Source: Symbiodinium natans (Eukaryota > Sar > Dinophyceae > Suessiales > Symbiodiniaceae). Taken from it: DNA of 32,500 bases. Under the pieces are notes generated by a model. That model saw nothing but the letters and a program-made list of their open reading frames with translations, did no database searches and was not told where the DNA came from. The position numbers and the translations under genes are program-made. The DNA lies in the NCBI GenBank assembly GCA_905221605.1, contig CAJNDS010002116.1, positions 135,001 to 167,500 on the forward strand, in the 5' to 3' direction. Below are positions 26,036 through 32,500 of this stretch, one piece after another; within the stretch, counting starts at the first letter, position 1; each line of letters opens with the position of its first letter.

Positions 26036-26592
26036 GAGAGGGGTGCAGGGCTATTTGCCAAGGTCCTGAACCTTAATCCTGCTTGGTTCGAGTCTGGGAT
26101 CGGTAGGTTCAGGTTCTATACATATACAGTATTCGTCTGAAGTTTCATGAAAGGTTTTGGGCGTGGGGCTTATAGGGTTTAAGGAGTCCATGGTTGGATG
26201 GTGTCTGCCTTAAGTTTAGGGTTTAGGGCTTTGCTGGCCTGATGTTCGCTTCACTGCTGGTTTGATCTTGTTGTTCCCGCAAAGTTACCACTGTCGTCCT
26301 CCTCCGACCGAGCGCGCCTGATCCTGAAGCAATTTGAAGAGCCTCATCCCTTGACCACCGAATCCCAAACCCAGGACTCAGTCAAGCCATGTCGCCTTGA
26401 CCCCCTCTCCCCCGCTGCTACGGCGCCTGATCCACGTAGATTCCAGCACCATCAAGCCAAGAGGTGCAAAGATGGTTCCGATGACCTTGGCCGGGCGAAG
26501 CAACAAACGCCTGATTGGAGGCTGGTGGGCCGTTAGAATTGTAAGTAGGATCACAGGTTGCAGCCATGGCTGAAACATCGTACTTGTTGGTG
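26036..26592. other. Unique island with a possible exon
   Basis: 557 bases with a 20-bp TTTAGGG remnant at about 26,212. A forward frame is open from 26,243 to TAG at 26,534 (97 codons), serine- and proline-rich in the middle, with no ATG early in the run. The peptide is not recognised and a 66-codon reverse frame overlaps it, so coding status is unresolved. Confidence 0.4.
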
Positions 26593-26610
26593 CCTAAACC
26601 CTAAATCCTT
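26593..26610 (-). repeat. Short CCCTAAA tract
   Basis: CCTAAACCCTAAATCC, ten bases before element copy B. Confidence 0.82.
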
Positions 26611-26614
26611 AAAC

Positions 26615-26729
26615 TTGGGATGTTCCCTCTTATACAACAGTCCTTATACTAACAGCCCTTAATGGGGATTAAAATAGGGGGTACTAGAATCCGTATTAAG
26701 AACTGTTATAGCATGAGGGGGAACATCCC
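26615..26729. mobile_element. MITE-like family 1, copy B (GGGATGTTCCC ends)
   Basis: GGGATGTTCCCTC (26,617-26,629) pairs with GGGGGAACATCCC at the right end (26,717-26,729). Arms are imperfectly complementary along most of the 113-115 bp. It shares ACTTGGGATGTTCCC and the ACAACAGTCCT block with copy A at 5497-5594. The right end runs directly into TAAACCCTCAACCC, so it abuts telomeric sequence. Confidence 0.75.
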
Positions 26730-26871
26730 TAAACCCTCAACCCTGGAATTCCTACTTGTAGCAGCAAGCCGCGAAGCTGCAAGTAGGGACACGGTTTGAG
26801 GGTTCTTTTTAGGGTTCTAGGGCATGGGGCTTTTCAGGGTGCAGCTCAACCAAAACCCAACTCATCTCCCT

Positions 26872-26944
26872 AAACCTATAAACCCTAAACCCTAAACCCT
26901 AAACCCTAAACCCTAAACCCCCCCCCCCCCCCCCACCCCCCCCC
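26872..26944 (-). repeat. CCCTAAA tract ending in poly-C
   Basis: Six CCCTAAA units pass without a break into C17 (26,918-26,934), A, C9. Confidence 0.95.
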
Positions 26945-27023
26945 AGCAGAACGCTTTCTGGGCCAAGGCTATCAGCCCCCTATAACTGCAACTGGGAGGC
27001 TACTCTCACCGGGGCAGAAGGGT

Positions 27024-27069
27024 TTCGGGTTTAGGGTTTAGGGTTTAGGGTTTAGGGTTTAGGGTTTAG
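27024..27069 (+). repeat. TTTAGGG telomeric tract
   Basis: Six units. Confidence 0.96.
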
Positions 27070-27222
27070 TCTAACAAAGCTGCTGACCTTACTCAGAACA
27101 ATCTTCAAGTAGCCCATGGAAGGATTGAGGCTACGCAGGCCCTCCCTCTCGCTGAGGCCGCGAACAACAACCGCAGCGTTCTTCATACCGGTGAAGACAC
27201 CCTGTTCGGAGCTCAAGGGCTT
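27070..27222 (+). other. Island fully open in one forward frame
   Basis: The island is open from the TAG that ends the left tract to the TAG made by the right tract (51 codons, starting SNKAADLTQNNLQVAHGR). Composition is like a helical soluble protein. By chance one of six frames in an island of this size is open fairly often, so this is a candidate exon only. Confidence 0.3.
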
Positions 27223-27244
27223 TAGGGTTTAGGGTTTAGGGTTT
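27220..27244 (+). repeat. Short TTTAGGG tract
   Basis: Three units between two islands with forward open frames. Confidence 0.93.
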
Positions 27245-27755
27245 GAAACAATCCCTGTTCTACATACGCCGTGAACCCTACCCTGAAGGAGCCTTCAAGG
27301 AAGAAGCGGCCCCTCTCTTCGCGACAAAACAACCCTCAAGCTTGGGGCTAGGGGCTTGGGGCTTGGGGTTTGGGGTTTGGGGTTTAGGGTTGAGGGAGGT
27401 CTGGGGTGTTAGGGCTTCTGCAACTTTTTTTTTGAAGGGTTCAGGGCAGAGCTATACCTGTGCTGGGTGCAGGCCCCCGGGTTGTGGGGGGGTCTTTGGG
27501 GTTGGGGGGGTAAAACCTGAACCCCGGAGAGCCTTGGACCACAGAAGGACCAAAAAAAAAAAGGCAAGCTTTCTCTACAGACCGCTTCCTTCAGGGAATA
27601 TAGGGCTTGGGGGATTCGGGGAGTTAGGGTTTAGGCATCGACTTCCTGGCCGCTGGGGTGCCGGGTTTGTTTGGGGAATCGACCTCAAGGTTCAGCTAGA
27701 AGTCTTAGCCTATGTAGGTACACGTCGGGTCACCCTGCCTCTCAGAACGCCTTAA
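27243..27755 (+). other. Longest non-satellite open frame (170 codons)
   Basis: Starts at a TTG. Residues 2-34 read like a normal protein (QSLFYIRREPYPEGAFKEEA), residues 35-52 translate a TTTGGGG tract (27,348-27,398), and the remainder is Gly/Arg-rich. About one frame of this length is expected by chance. Not recognised; low confidence that it is a gene. Confidence 0.15.
27348..27398 (+). repeat. TTTGGGG/TTGGGGC tract
   Basis: Seven irregular units ending TTTAGGGTTGAGGG. Confidence 0.9.
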
Positions 27756-27831
27756 ACCCGATAGATCCTAGAAACTGCGCCCTAAACCCGAACTAACCAT
27801 TCATGGATTCTAGAACTTACGCCCGGAAACC

Positions 27832-27900
27832 TACACCCTAAACCCTGAACCCTAGACCCTAGACCCTAGACCCTAAACCCTAAACCCTAAACCCTAAGCC
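27832..27900 (-). repeat. CCCTAAA/CCCTAGA tract
   Basis: Nine units; three CCCTAGA in a row. Confidence 0.95.
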
Positions 27901-28003
27901 CCTTTGTCCGCCCCCAAGCCTGTATGTGGAGTATGATGAGGAGAAGGGCCGCGGCTGTTACGAACCTCACAAGAAAAATCTATCTGCAAGTGCAGACTTG
28001 AAA

Positions 28004-28086
28004 TTTAGGGCTCAGGGCTCAGGGCTTAGGGTTTAGGGTTTAGGGTTTAGGGTTTAGGGCTTAGGGTTGAGGGTTTAGGGCTTAGG
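28004..28086 (+). repeat. TTTAGGG tract
   Basis: CTCAGGG at the left, clean in the middle, TTGAGGG and CTTAGGG at the right. Confidence 0.95.
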
Positions 28087-28177
28087 TCAGTGGAAGCTGG
28101 TCAAAAACCTTCTGGTTGATGACAATCAGAATCAGGGTCGCGTGCAGGGCCGTGCGACAAGAGCCAAGCAACACCCT

Positions 28178-28272
28178 TAAAGCCTAAACCCTAAACCCCT
28201 AACCCCTAAACACCAAACCCTAAACCCTAAACCCTAAACTCCTAAACCCCTTAACCCTAAAACCCTAAACCC
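28178..28272 (-). repeat. CCCTAAA tract
   Basis: Twelve irregular units with CCCCTAA, CTCCTAAA and CCCTAAAA. Confidence 0.93.
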
Positions 28273-28423
28273 GTGGCCCCTCCGCGATATCCCTAAATCC
28301 TTTAGGGTTAAGGGTGTATAAGGGCTGTCTTCCATTACGCACAGAGGCCGAGCAGGAATCCTGGCTGCGTTGCATGTCCTCAGCCATTTTCAAAGATGCT
28401 GTTTTAAGCGTGAAGTCCTTTGA

Positions 28424-28492
28424 GTTTAGGATTTGGGGTTTAGGCTTTAGGGTTTCGGGTTTCGGGTTTAGGGTTTAGGGTTTCGGCCGGGG
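28424..28492 (+). repeat. TTTAGGG/TTTCGGG tract
   Basis: Nine units with TTTCGGG clustered in the middle. Confidence 0.93.
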
Positions 28493-28626
28493 CTTACGTC
28501 AGTCTATGAATCTTGCGCCGCGGCCCAATGTCAGAAACAGACTTTCAAGGGCCGTTCCCCGACGAGCCCTGCAACGAGCATGCGGCAGAAACGCCAAACC
28601 TTAACCGCCCGAATCCCTGCAAGAGC

Positions 28627-28715
28627 CCTAAACCCTAAACCCTAAACCCTAAACCCTAAACCCCTGAACCCCTAGACCCTAAACCCTAAACCCTAAAACC
28701 CCAAACCCACAACCC
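28627..28715 (-). repeat. CCCTAAA tract
   Basis: Twelve units with CCCCTGAA, CCCCTAGA and CCCCAAA at the right. Confidence 0.94.
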
Positions 28716-28835
28716 TATACATGCCCTAGAGGCCCCGTGGACCTCCAGGCTTTTCAGCTCGGAGCCCGGGCAGCTCAATGATTCGCACGTCGGCGACCCA
28801 CCACCACCTCGGCTACTGAGTTTTGGGGGGGTTTT

Positions 28836-29185
28836 CGAGGGGTTTAGGGCATAGGGTTTAGGGCTTAGGGTTTAGGGTTTGGGGTTTGGGGTTTGGGGTG
28901 TGGGGTTTGGGGTTTGGGGGTTGGGGCTTAGGGTTTAGGGTTTAGGATTTGTTTGGGGTGTGGGGTTTGGGGTTTGGGGTTTGGGGTTTGGGATTTGGGA
29001 TTTGGGGTTTGGGGTTTGGGGTTTGGGGTTTGGGGTTTGGGGTTTGGGGTTTGGGGTTTGGGGTTTGGGGTTTAGGGTTTAGGGTTTGTTTGGGGTGTGG
29101 GGTTTGGGGCTTGGGGTTTGGGGTTTTGGGTTTTGGGTCTTGGGTTTTGGGTTTTGGGTTTGGGGTTTGGGGTTTAGGGCTTGTT
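28836..29185 (+). repeat. TTTGGGG array with 137-bp higher-order unit
   Basis: About 45 units, mostly TTTGGGG. The landmark GTTTGGGGTGTGG occurs at 28,951 and 29,088, each time after two or three TTTAGGG units, defining a 137-bp repeat of a repeat. The 79-codon GFGVWGL frame is satellite translation. Confidence 0.96.
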
Positions 29186-29199
29186 TGAGATTTGTGGGC

Positions 29200-29375
29200 A
29201 ATGGGTTTCAGGGTTTGGGGTTTTTTCGATTTTTTTGGAGGTTGAGGTTTGAGGGCTAAGGGTTTCAGGGTTTAGGGTTTAGGGTTTCGGACTTTTGGGT
29301 TCAGGGTTTAGGGTTTTAGGGTTTTCGGGGTTGAGGTCTTTGGGTTTAGCGTTTGGGGTTGGTTGGTTTAGGGCT
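29200..29375 (+). repeat. Decayed TTTAGGG region
   Basis: TTTAGGG, TTCAGGG, TTTTGGG steps with short interruptions, continuing the array to the left. Confidence 0.8.
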
Positions 29376-29620
29376 TAGGGCCCAAAAAACAGGATGAAAC
29401 TTGGCGAAGCTTCAGAATTCCCTAAGAACCTAAAGTTCAACCGAATTCAAGTCAATAAGCAAACATCCCAAAAAACTTGGGACCTGAAAAGGGGGGGGGG
29501 GGTTCTTCCAAACTAAGGGCCGTTTGTGGCTGTATAGAGACTTCTTGATCGCACGTGCATAGATTCCTGGCGCCCTCATGCTGTCCGTCTACACGTTGAG
29601 AACTTGGAGAACTTGCAAGG
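29376..29620. other. Unique island
   Basis: A G11 run lies at about 29,491-29,501. A 71-codon reverse frame (29,452-29,667) is not recognised. Confidence 0.5.
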
Positions 29621-29742
29621 CTAGGGGATAGGATTAGGGGGACCCTTGGGTATATAGACCCTCTCAATAAGGTCCCTCTTTAAGAGAGCCACAAGAGGGT
29701 TCAGAAGGGCTCCCTTTTAAGGGTCCCCTTTATCCTACCTAG
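29621..29742. mobile_element. MITE-like element (GGGGACCCTT arms)
   Basis: GGGGACCCTT at 29,638-29,647 and its exact complement at 29,719-29,728; the pairing continues outward as TAGGAT-A and CTAGG, giving a 122-bp imperfect palindrome CTAGG...CCTAG. The core has further small hairpins (CTCTTTAAGAG). Non-coding; no clean target duplication. Confidence 0.6.
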
Positions 29743-29899
29743 GAAAGGCACACCGGCTGCCAACGGAAGCATGAGTACTGCACAGGGACTCTGCACGACA
29801 GCACCAAAAACGCATTGCATTGGGGGGACACCTGAGCCCTGGAAAAGAGAATAAGGGTGTTTTGGGACATCACAGCCTCCAATCCCTGTTAGCTAAGAA

Positions 29900-29991
29900 G
29901 GTTTAGGGCCGTTTAGGGTTTAGGGTTTAGGGTTTAGGGTTTGGGGTTTGGGGTTTAGGGTTTAGGGTTCAGGGTTTAGGGTTTAGGGTTT
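29900..29991 (+). repeat. TTTAGGG telomeric tract
   Basis: Twelve units with two TTTGGGG and one TTCAGGG. Confidence 0.96.
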
Positions 29992-30350
29992 CGCCTGAGA
30001 CAGGCCGGCCGAGTGCTGCGCTCGTCGCTGTACACGGAGCAGACCGTCTTCCACCAACCCTGTCCGGAGCTGGGTTTACACTTTGGAATTGGACTTTAGG
30101 GTTTGGGAGGTGGGGCTTAGGGATTTGGGATTTGGGGTTTCAGCCAGTTTCAGCGGTTCTGGATTGAACGAAGCCCAAACTCTGAACCTCCAAAAAGCTT
30201 TGAGGCAATCAGAGGGAACGACATCTTCCTAAAACCCCTGAACCTTAAACCCCAAGTACCGGTTTCTAGTCTCGGTCCACGAATAAGCAGTGTATCTGCT
30301 TGTGACAACACCTAGCTGCTCCAAGATAGGCAACAAAGCTGGGAGCTTAG

Positions 30351-30471
30351 GGTTTAGGGTTTGCGGTTTGGGGGAAGGGTTTGGGGTTTATAAGGGTTTA
30401 GGGTTTAGGGTTTAGGGTTTCGGGTTTAGGATTTAGGGCTTAGGGTTTAGGGTTTAGGGTTTAGAGTTTAG
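30351..30471 (+). repeat. TTTAGGG tract
   Basis: Fifteen units with TTTGCGG, TTTATAAGGG and TTTCGGG variants. Confidence 0.93.
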
Positions 30472-30555
30472 AAGCCATGCCGGGGACTCCGGATCGTCCA
30501 ACCGCTTGTACATGTCCAGCGGGGTCAGCGAGTGCAAGAGCCTAGGCGACTCACT

Positions 30556-30689
30556 TTGTCTACTTGCCCAGAGGGTCCATTTGTAGTACTATTATGGAAT
30601 TAGGTACCCAAAAAACCATACTAAATAGGGTTTTGGGGTACCTAATTCCATAATGGTATTACAAATGGACCCTCTGGGTTGTCTACTTG
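30556..30689. mobile_element. MITE with 11-bp target duplication
   Basis: A 112-bp element (30,567-30,678) with 43-bp terminal inverted repeats that differ at two positions, starting CCCAGAGGGTCCATTTGTA. The loop is about 25 bp and includes AAATAGGGTTTT. TTGTCTACTTG is present immediately before (30,556-30,566) and immediately after (30,679-30,689), an exact 11-bp duplication. Near-identical arms suggest recent activity. Duplications of 8-11 bp are known for Mutator-like elements, but superfamily assignment is inference because no transposase is present here. Confidence 0.9.
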
Positions 30690-30895
30690 CCCACCCTGAG
30701 CCCGGAACCCCTATGTTCAAGCGAAGGATTTCCAGGCTTTAGGGATCACTTGCCGACGAGCTCATAGCTTAGATCAACCCCCCAACATCTGCATGGGCTT
30801 GGCGAACCATCCCCAGCTAAACCCTAGGGCTCGAAACCAGCACCTTACAACTACAACCCCTATGTACGCAAGACACAATAAACGCCCTGTCCTAA

Positions 30896-30899
30896 CCCC

Positions 30900-30930
<31 letters not shown>

Positions 30931-30936
30931 AAAAAA
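30896..30936. repeat. C25-A16 homopolymer junction
   Basis: Twenty-five C followed without a break by sixteen A. Confidence 0.97.
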
Positions 30937-30981
30937 CTACTTGATGGTTCGTGGGCAGAGGGGCGACAAGCAACCACAAGT

Positions 30982-31025
30982 AAACGTTTCCACCAGCCCC
31001 TGAAAACGTTTCCACCAGCCCCTGA
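30982..31025 (+). repeat. Exact 22-bp tandem duplication
   Basis: Two identical copies beginning AAACGTTTCCACCAG, at 30,982 and 31,004. Confidence 0.97.
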
Positions 31026-31189
31026 AAGGTCCGAGTTCCAACTATCCCGGTGGTTGACAGTCAACGTCAAGCCAACCGAAGCCCTGGCGTTTCTAGGGTA
31101 TAGGGCTCAGGGGTTGGGGCTTAGGCCTTAGGGCTTAGGGGGGGTTAGGGGTTCATGGCCCCTCAAACTTGTAATCCCCCAACAGCCCA

Positions 31190-31276
31190 CCCTAAACCCT
31201 AAACCCTAAACCCTAAACCCTAAACCCTAAACCCTAAACCCTAAACCCTAAACCCTAAAGCCTAAACCCTAAACCC
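31190..31276 (-). repeat. CCCTAAA telomeric array
   Basis: Twelve units, one GCCTAAA. Confidence 0.97.
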
Positions 31277-31360
31277 AGACCTGAATTCTTGAGTGCACGG
31301 CATGAGCCCCAGGAGGCCGGGAATCCAAAGTGGCCGGAAGCGGCTTTGCTGCGTGCGGCT

Positions 31361-31535
31361 GAAGGCTGAGGGTTGAGGGCTCAGCGTTTTGAGGGTTTAG
31401 GGTTCAGGGTTTTGAGGGTTGAGGGTTGAGGGTTCAACCGTCTGAGGGTTTAGGGTTTAGGGTTTAGGTTTTAGGGTTTAGGGTTGAGGGTTGAGGGTTT
31501 AGGGTTGAGGGTTGAGGGTTTAGGGTTTAGGGCTC
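31361..31535 (+). repeat. TTGAGGG/TTTAGGG array
   Basis: About twenty units mixing TTGAGGG and TTTAGGG, with a short break at 31,435-31,442. Confidence 0.94.
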
Positions 31536-32001
31536 AGAAGCTAGGACACGGCTTGGGACATGCTGCCCTTGTGTTCTGAGCGGTTTTGGAATTTGGGTGT
31601 TGGGGGCTTGGGACTGATGGCCTTAGAGGTCCTAAGGCCCTGAGCCGTATATGAGCCGTTTGCATTGAGATGTTTCGGGATGGGCTGAGAAAGTTTAGGG
31701 CGAACCTGGAGAGCTATACCTTGGGTTAGGGTGTAGGGGTATTGGCTTTAGGGTTTTTGAGCTCAGACTGTAGGAAGCGTTGATAATCACAAGAACTCGA
31801 AATGATCTTTAGAGCGCGCGAGAGAGAGAGAGAGAAAGAGATATAGAGAGGAAGTGTGAAAAAGAGAGAATGTCCCCCAAAACAAGAAAATTCCAGACCA
31901 ATCAAAGGACAGCACATCAGCGTCTGCAAAGTGCCCCTTGTGAGGCCGAACCATACTCGATCAAAGCATCTTATTCCAAGCCGGGCCTATTCCCCTAACC
32001 A
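31536..32001. other. Unique island with a GA-rich stretch
   Basis: 466 bases. 31,816-31,868 is GA-rich simple sequence (GAGAGAGA, AAAGAGAG). A 67-codon reverse frame over it is low-complexity. Confidence 0.6.
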
Positions 32002-32110
32002 ACCCTAAAACCCTAAAGCCCTAAAACCCTAAAACCCTAAAATCCTAAAACTCTCAAACCCTAAAACCCTGAAACCCTAAAACCCTAAAACCATAAAACC
32101 CTAAGACCCT
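32002..32110 (-). repeat. 8-bp CCCTAAAA array
   Basis: About thirteen CCCTAAAA units with single substitutions; the Chlamydomonas-type 8-bp form on the C-rich strand. Confidence 0.95.
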
Positions 32111-32378
32111 AATCCCTTCCCCCTAATACTAAATCCCTCCCCCCCGCCCCTCCCTAATTCTGAAATTCGCCTGCCCGAAAAATATTTAAAATTAGGGGGG
32201 GTCTAAATCCTAAAACCTGAATTCCGAAACCCTTAATGGCTCAACTCAAGGGCGAAGGCCCTGAACCCCTCCCCCCCTAATTCTCAAACAGGTTTAGTGT
32301 TGGGCTGGGTGCCGGCAGGGTCCGGGAAAAATTAATATTTAAAATTAGGGGTGGTTTTAGTAGTAGGGGGAAGCGATT
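32111..32378. mobile_element. Compound MITE-like element (AATCCCTTCCCCC ends)
   Basis: Outer terminal inverted repeats of 26 bp (32,111-32,136 and 32,353-32,378) with three mismatches, starting AATCCCTTCCCCCTA. Inside are two directly repeated sub-elements, each starting CCCTAATTCT and ending AATATTTAAAATTAGGGG (about 32,152-32,200 and 32,276-32,351); each of these is itself inverted at its ends (CCCTAATT/AATTAGGG). Non-coding. Abuts the CCCTAAAA array on its left. Confidence 0.7.
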
Positions 32379-32500
32379 CAACCCCTAAACCCGGAACAGC
32401 ACATCCCCAAAGCCGCAATCCCAGGGCCCCAAGAATCTGGCTGTGAAGTGCCGCCACATGCGGGTCCAGTGGTAGCTGTAGAAATAGATGCAGGCCCTTG

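Larger units (their letters stand above)
30690..31189. other. Unique island with homopolymers and a tandem duplication
   Basis: Contains C25 directly joined to A16 (30,896-30,936) and an exact 22-bp tandem duplication (30,982-31,025). Forward (112 codons) and reverse (98 codons) frames cross the homopolymers and are not called. Confidence 0.6.

Noticed and set aside
26075-26110. tRNA T-arm (GGTTCGAGTCTGGG)
   Set aside because: The flanking bases do not form the five-pair T stem and no anticodon or acceptor arm is found upstream.
28949-29188. GFGVWGL repeat protein
   Set aside because: Translation of TTTGGGG units; 21 bp gives a 7-residue cycle.
30774-31131. Open frames of 98 and 112 codons across C25A16
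   Set aside because: They encode poly-P/poly-K or poly-F/poly-G runs from the homopolymers and overlap on both strands.
1-32500. CRISPR array, because short repeats alternate with unique spacers
   Set aside because: The repeat is 7 bp in tandem tracts of variable length and both orientations, spacers range from tens to hundreds of bases, and no cas-like gene is present.

Overview
This looks like a piece of nuclear DNA from a eukaryote whose telomere repeat is the plant-type TTTAGGG. That repeat is found in land plants, many green algae, dinoflagellates, apicomplexans and some other protists, so the sequence alone does not fix the lineage. I favour a protist or alga. I see no bacterial operon layout, rRNA, tRNA, CRISPR array or recognisable complete gene. 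In the feature list, strand + means TTTAGGG reads on the given strand and strand - means it reads on the complement (CCCTAAA is seen).

The window is a mosaic. About a hundred short tracts of TTTAGGG or its variants (20 to 580 bp) alternate with unrelated islands of about 50 to 900 bp. The tracts change orientation dozens of times and occur from the first base to near the end. This is therefore not one telomere or one subtelomeric array, but interstitial telomeric DNA spread through everything. Single arrays are often homogenised to a private variant: GGGTTCA, CCCCGAA, CCCAAAA, GGGTTTG, CCCTAAAA, or a 9-bp TTTATAGGG form.

Region by region: 1-6400 is perfect and decayed tracts with islands, two of them holding palindromic elements. 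6438-7346 is the longest island and is poor in stop codons. 7347-14400 is further mosaic, with a 350-bp 9-bp satellite at 11.7-12.06 kb. 14.4-15.65 kb holds a 20-bp repeat family around a 570-bp telomeric array. 16.2-16.9 kb holds an element with inverted ends and a microsatellite core. 17.17-18.01 kb is a 111-bp satellite that runs into a 1.2-kb, 16-bp GC minisatellite (to 19.21 kb) and then a hairpin-rich island. 19.6-32.5 kb is mosaic again, with long homopolymers and several short inverted-repeat elements, the clearest at 30,567-30,678.

No coding gene can be called with confidence. The long open frames at 11.7-12.1, 18.0-19.5 and 28.9-29.2 kb are translations of satellites whose period keeps frames open. 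Some islands have readable open frames, and an exon-between-telomeric-tracts model is offered as a hypothesis only. The best-supported new observation is a set of at least eight short (56-270 bp), non-coding, inverted-repeat elements, MITE-like in form. At least two are copies of one family and one has an 11-bp target duplication. They lie in islands or at island/telomeric-tract borders.
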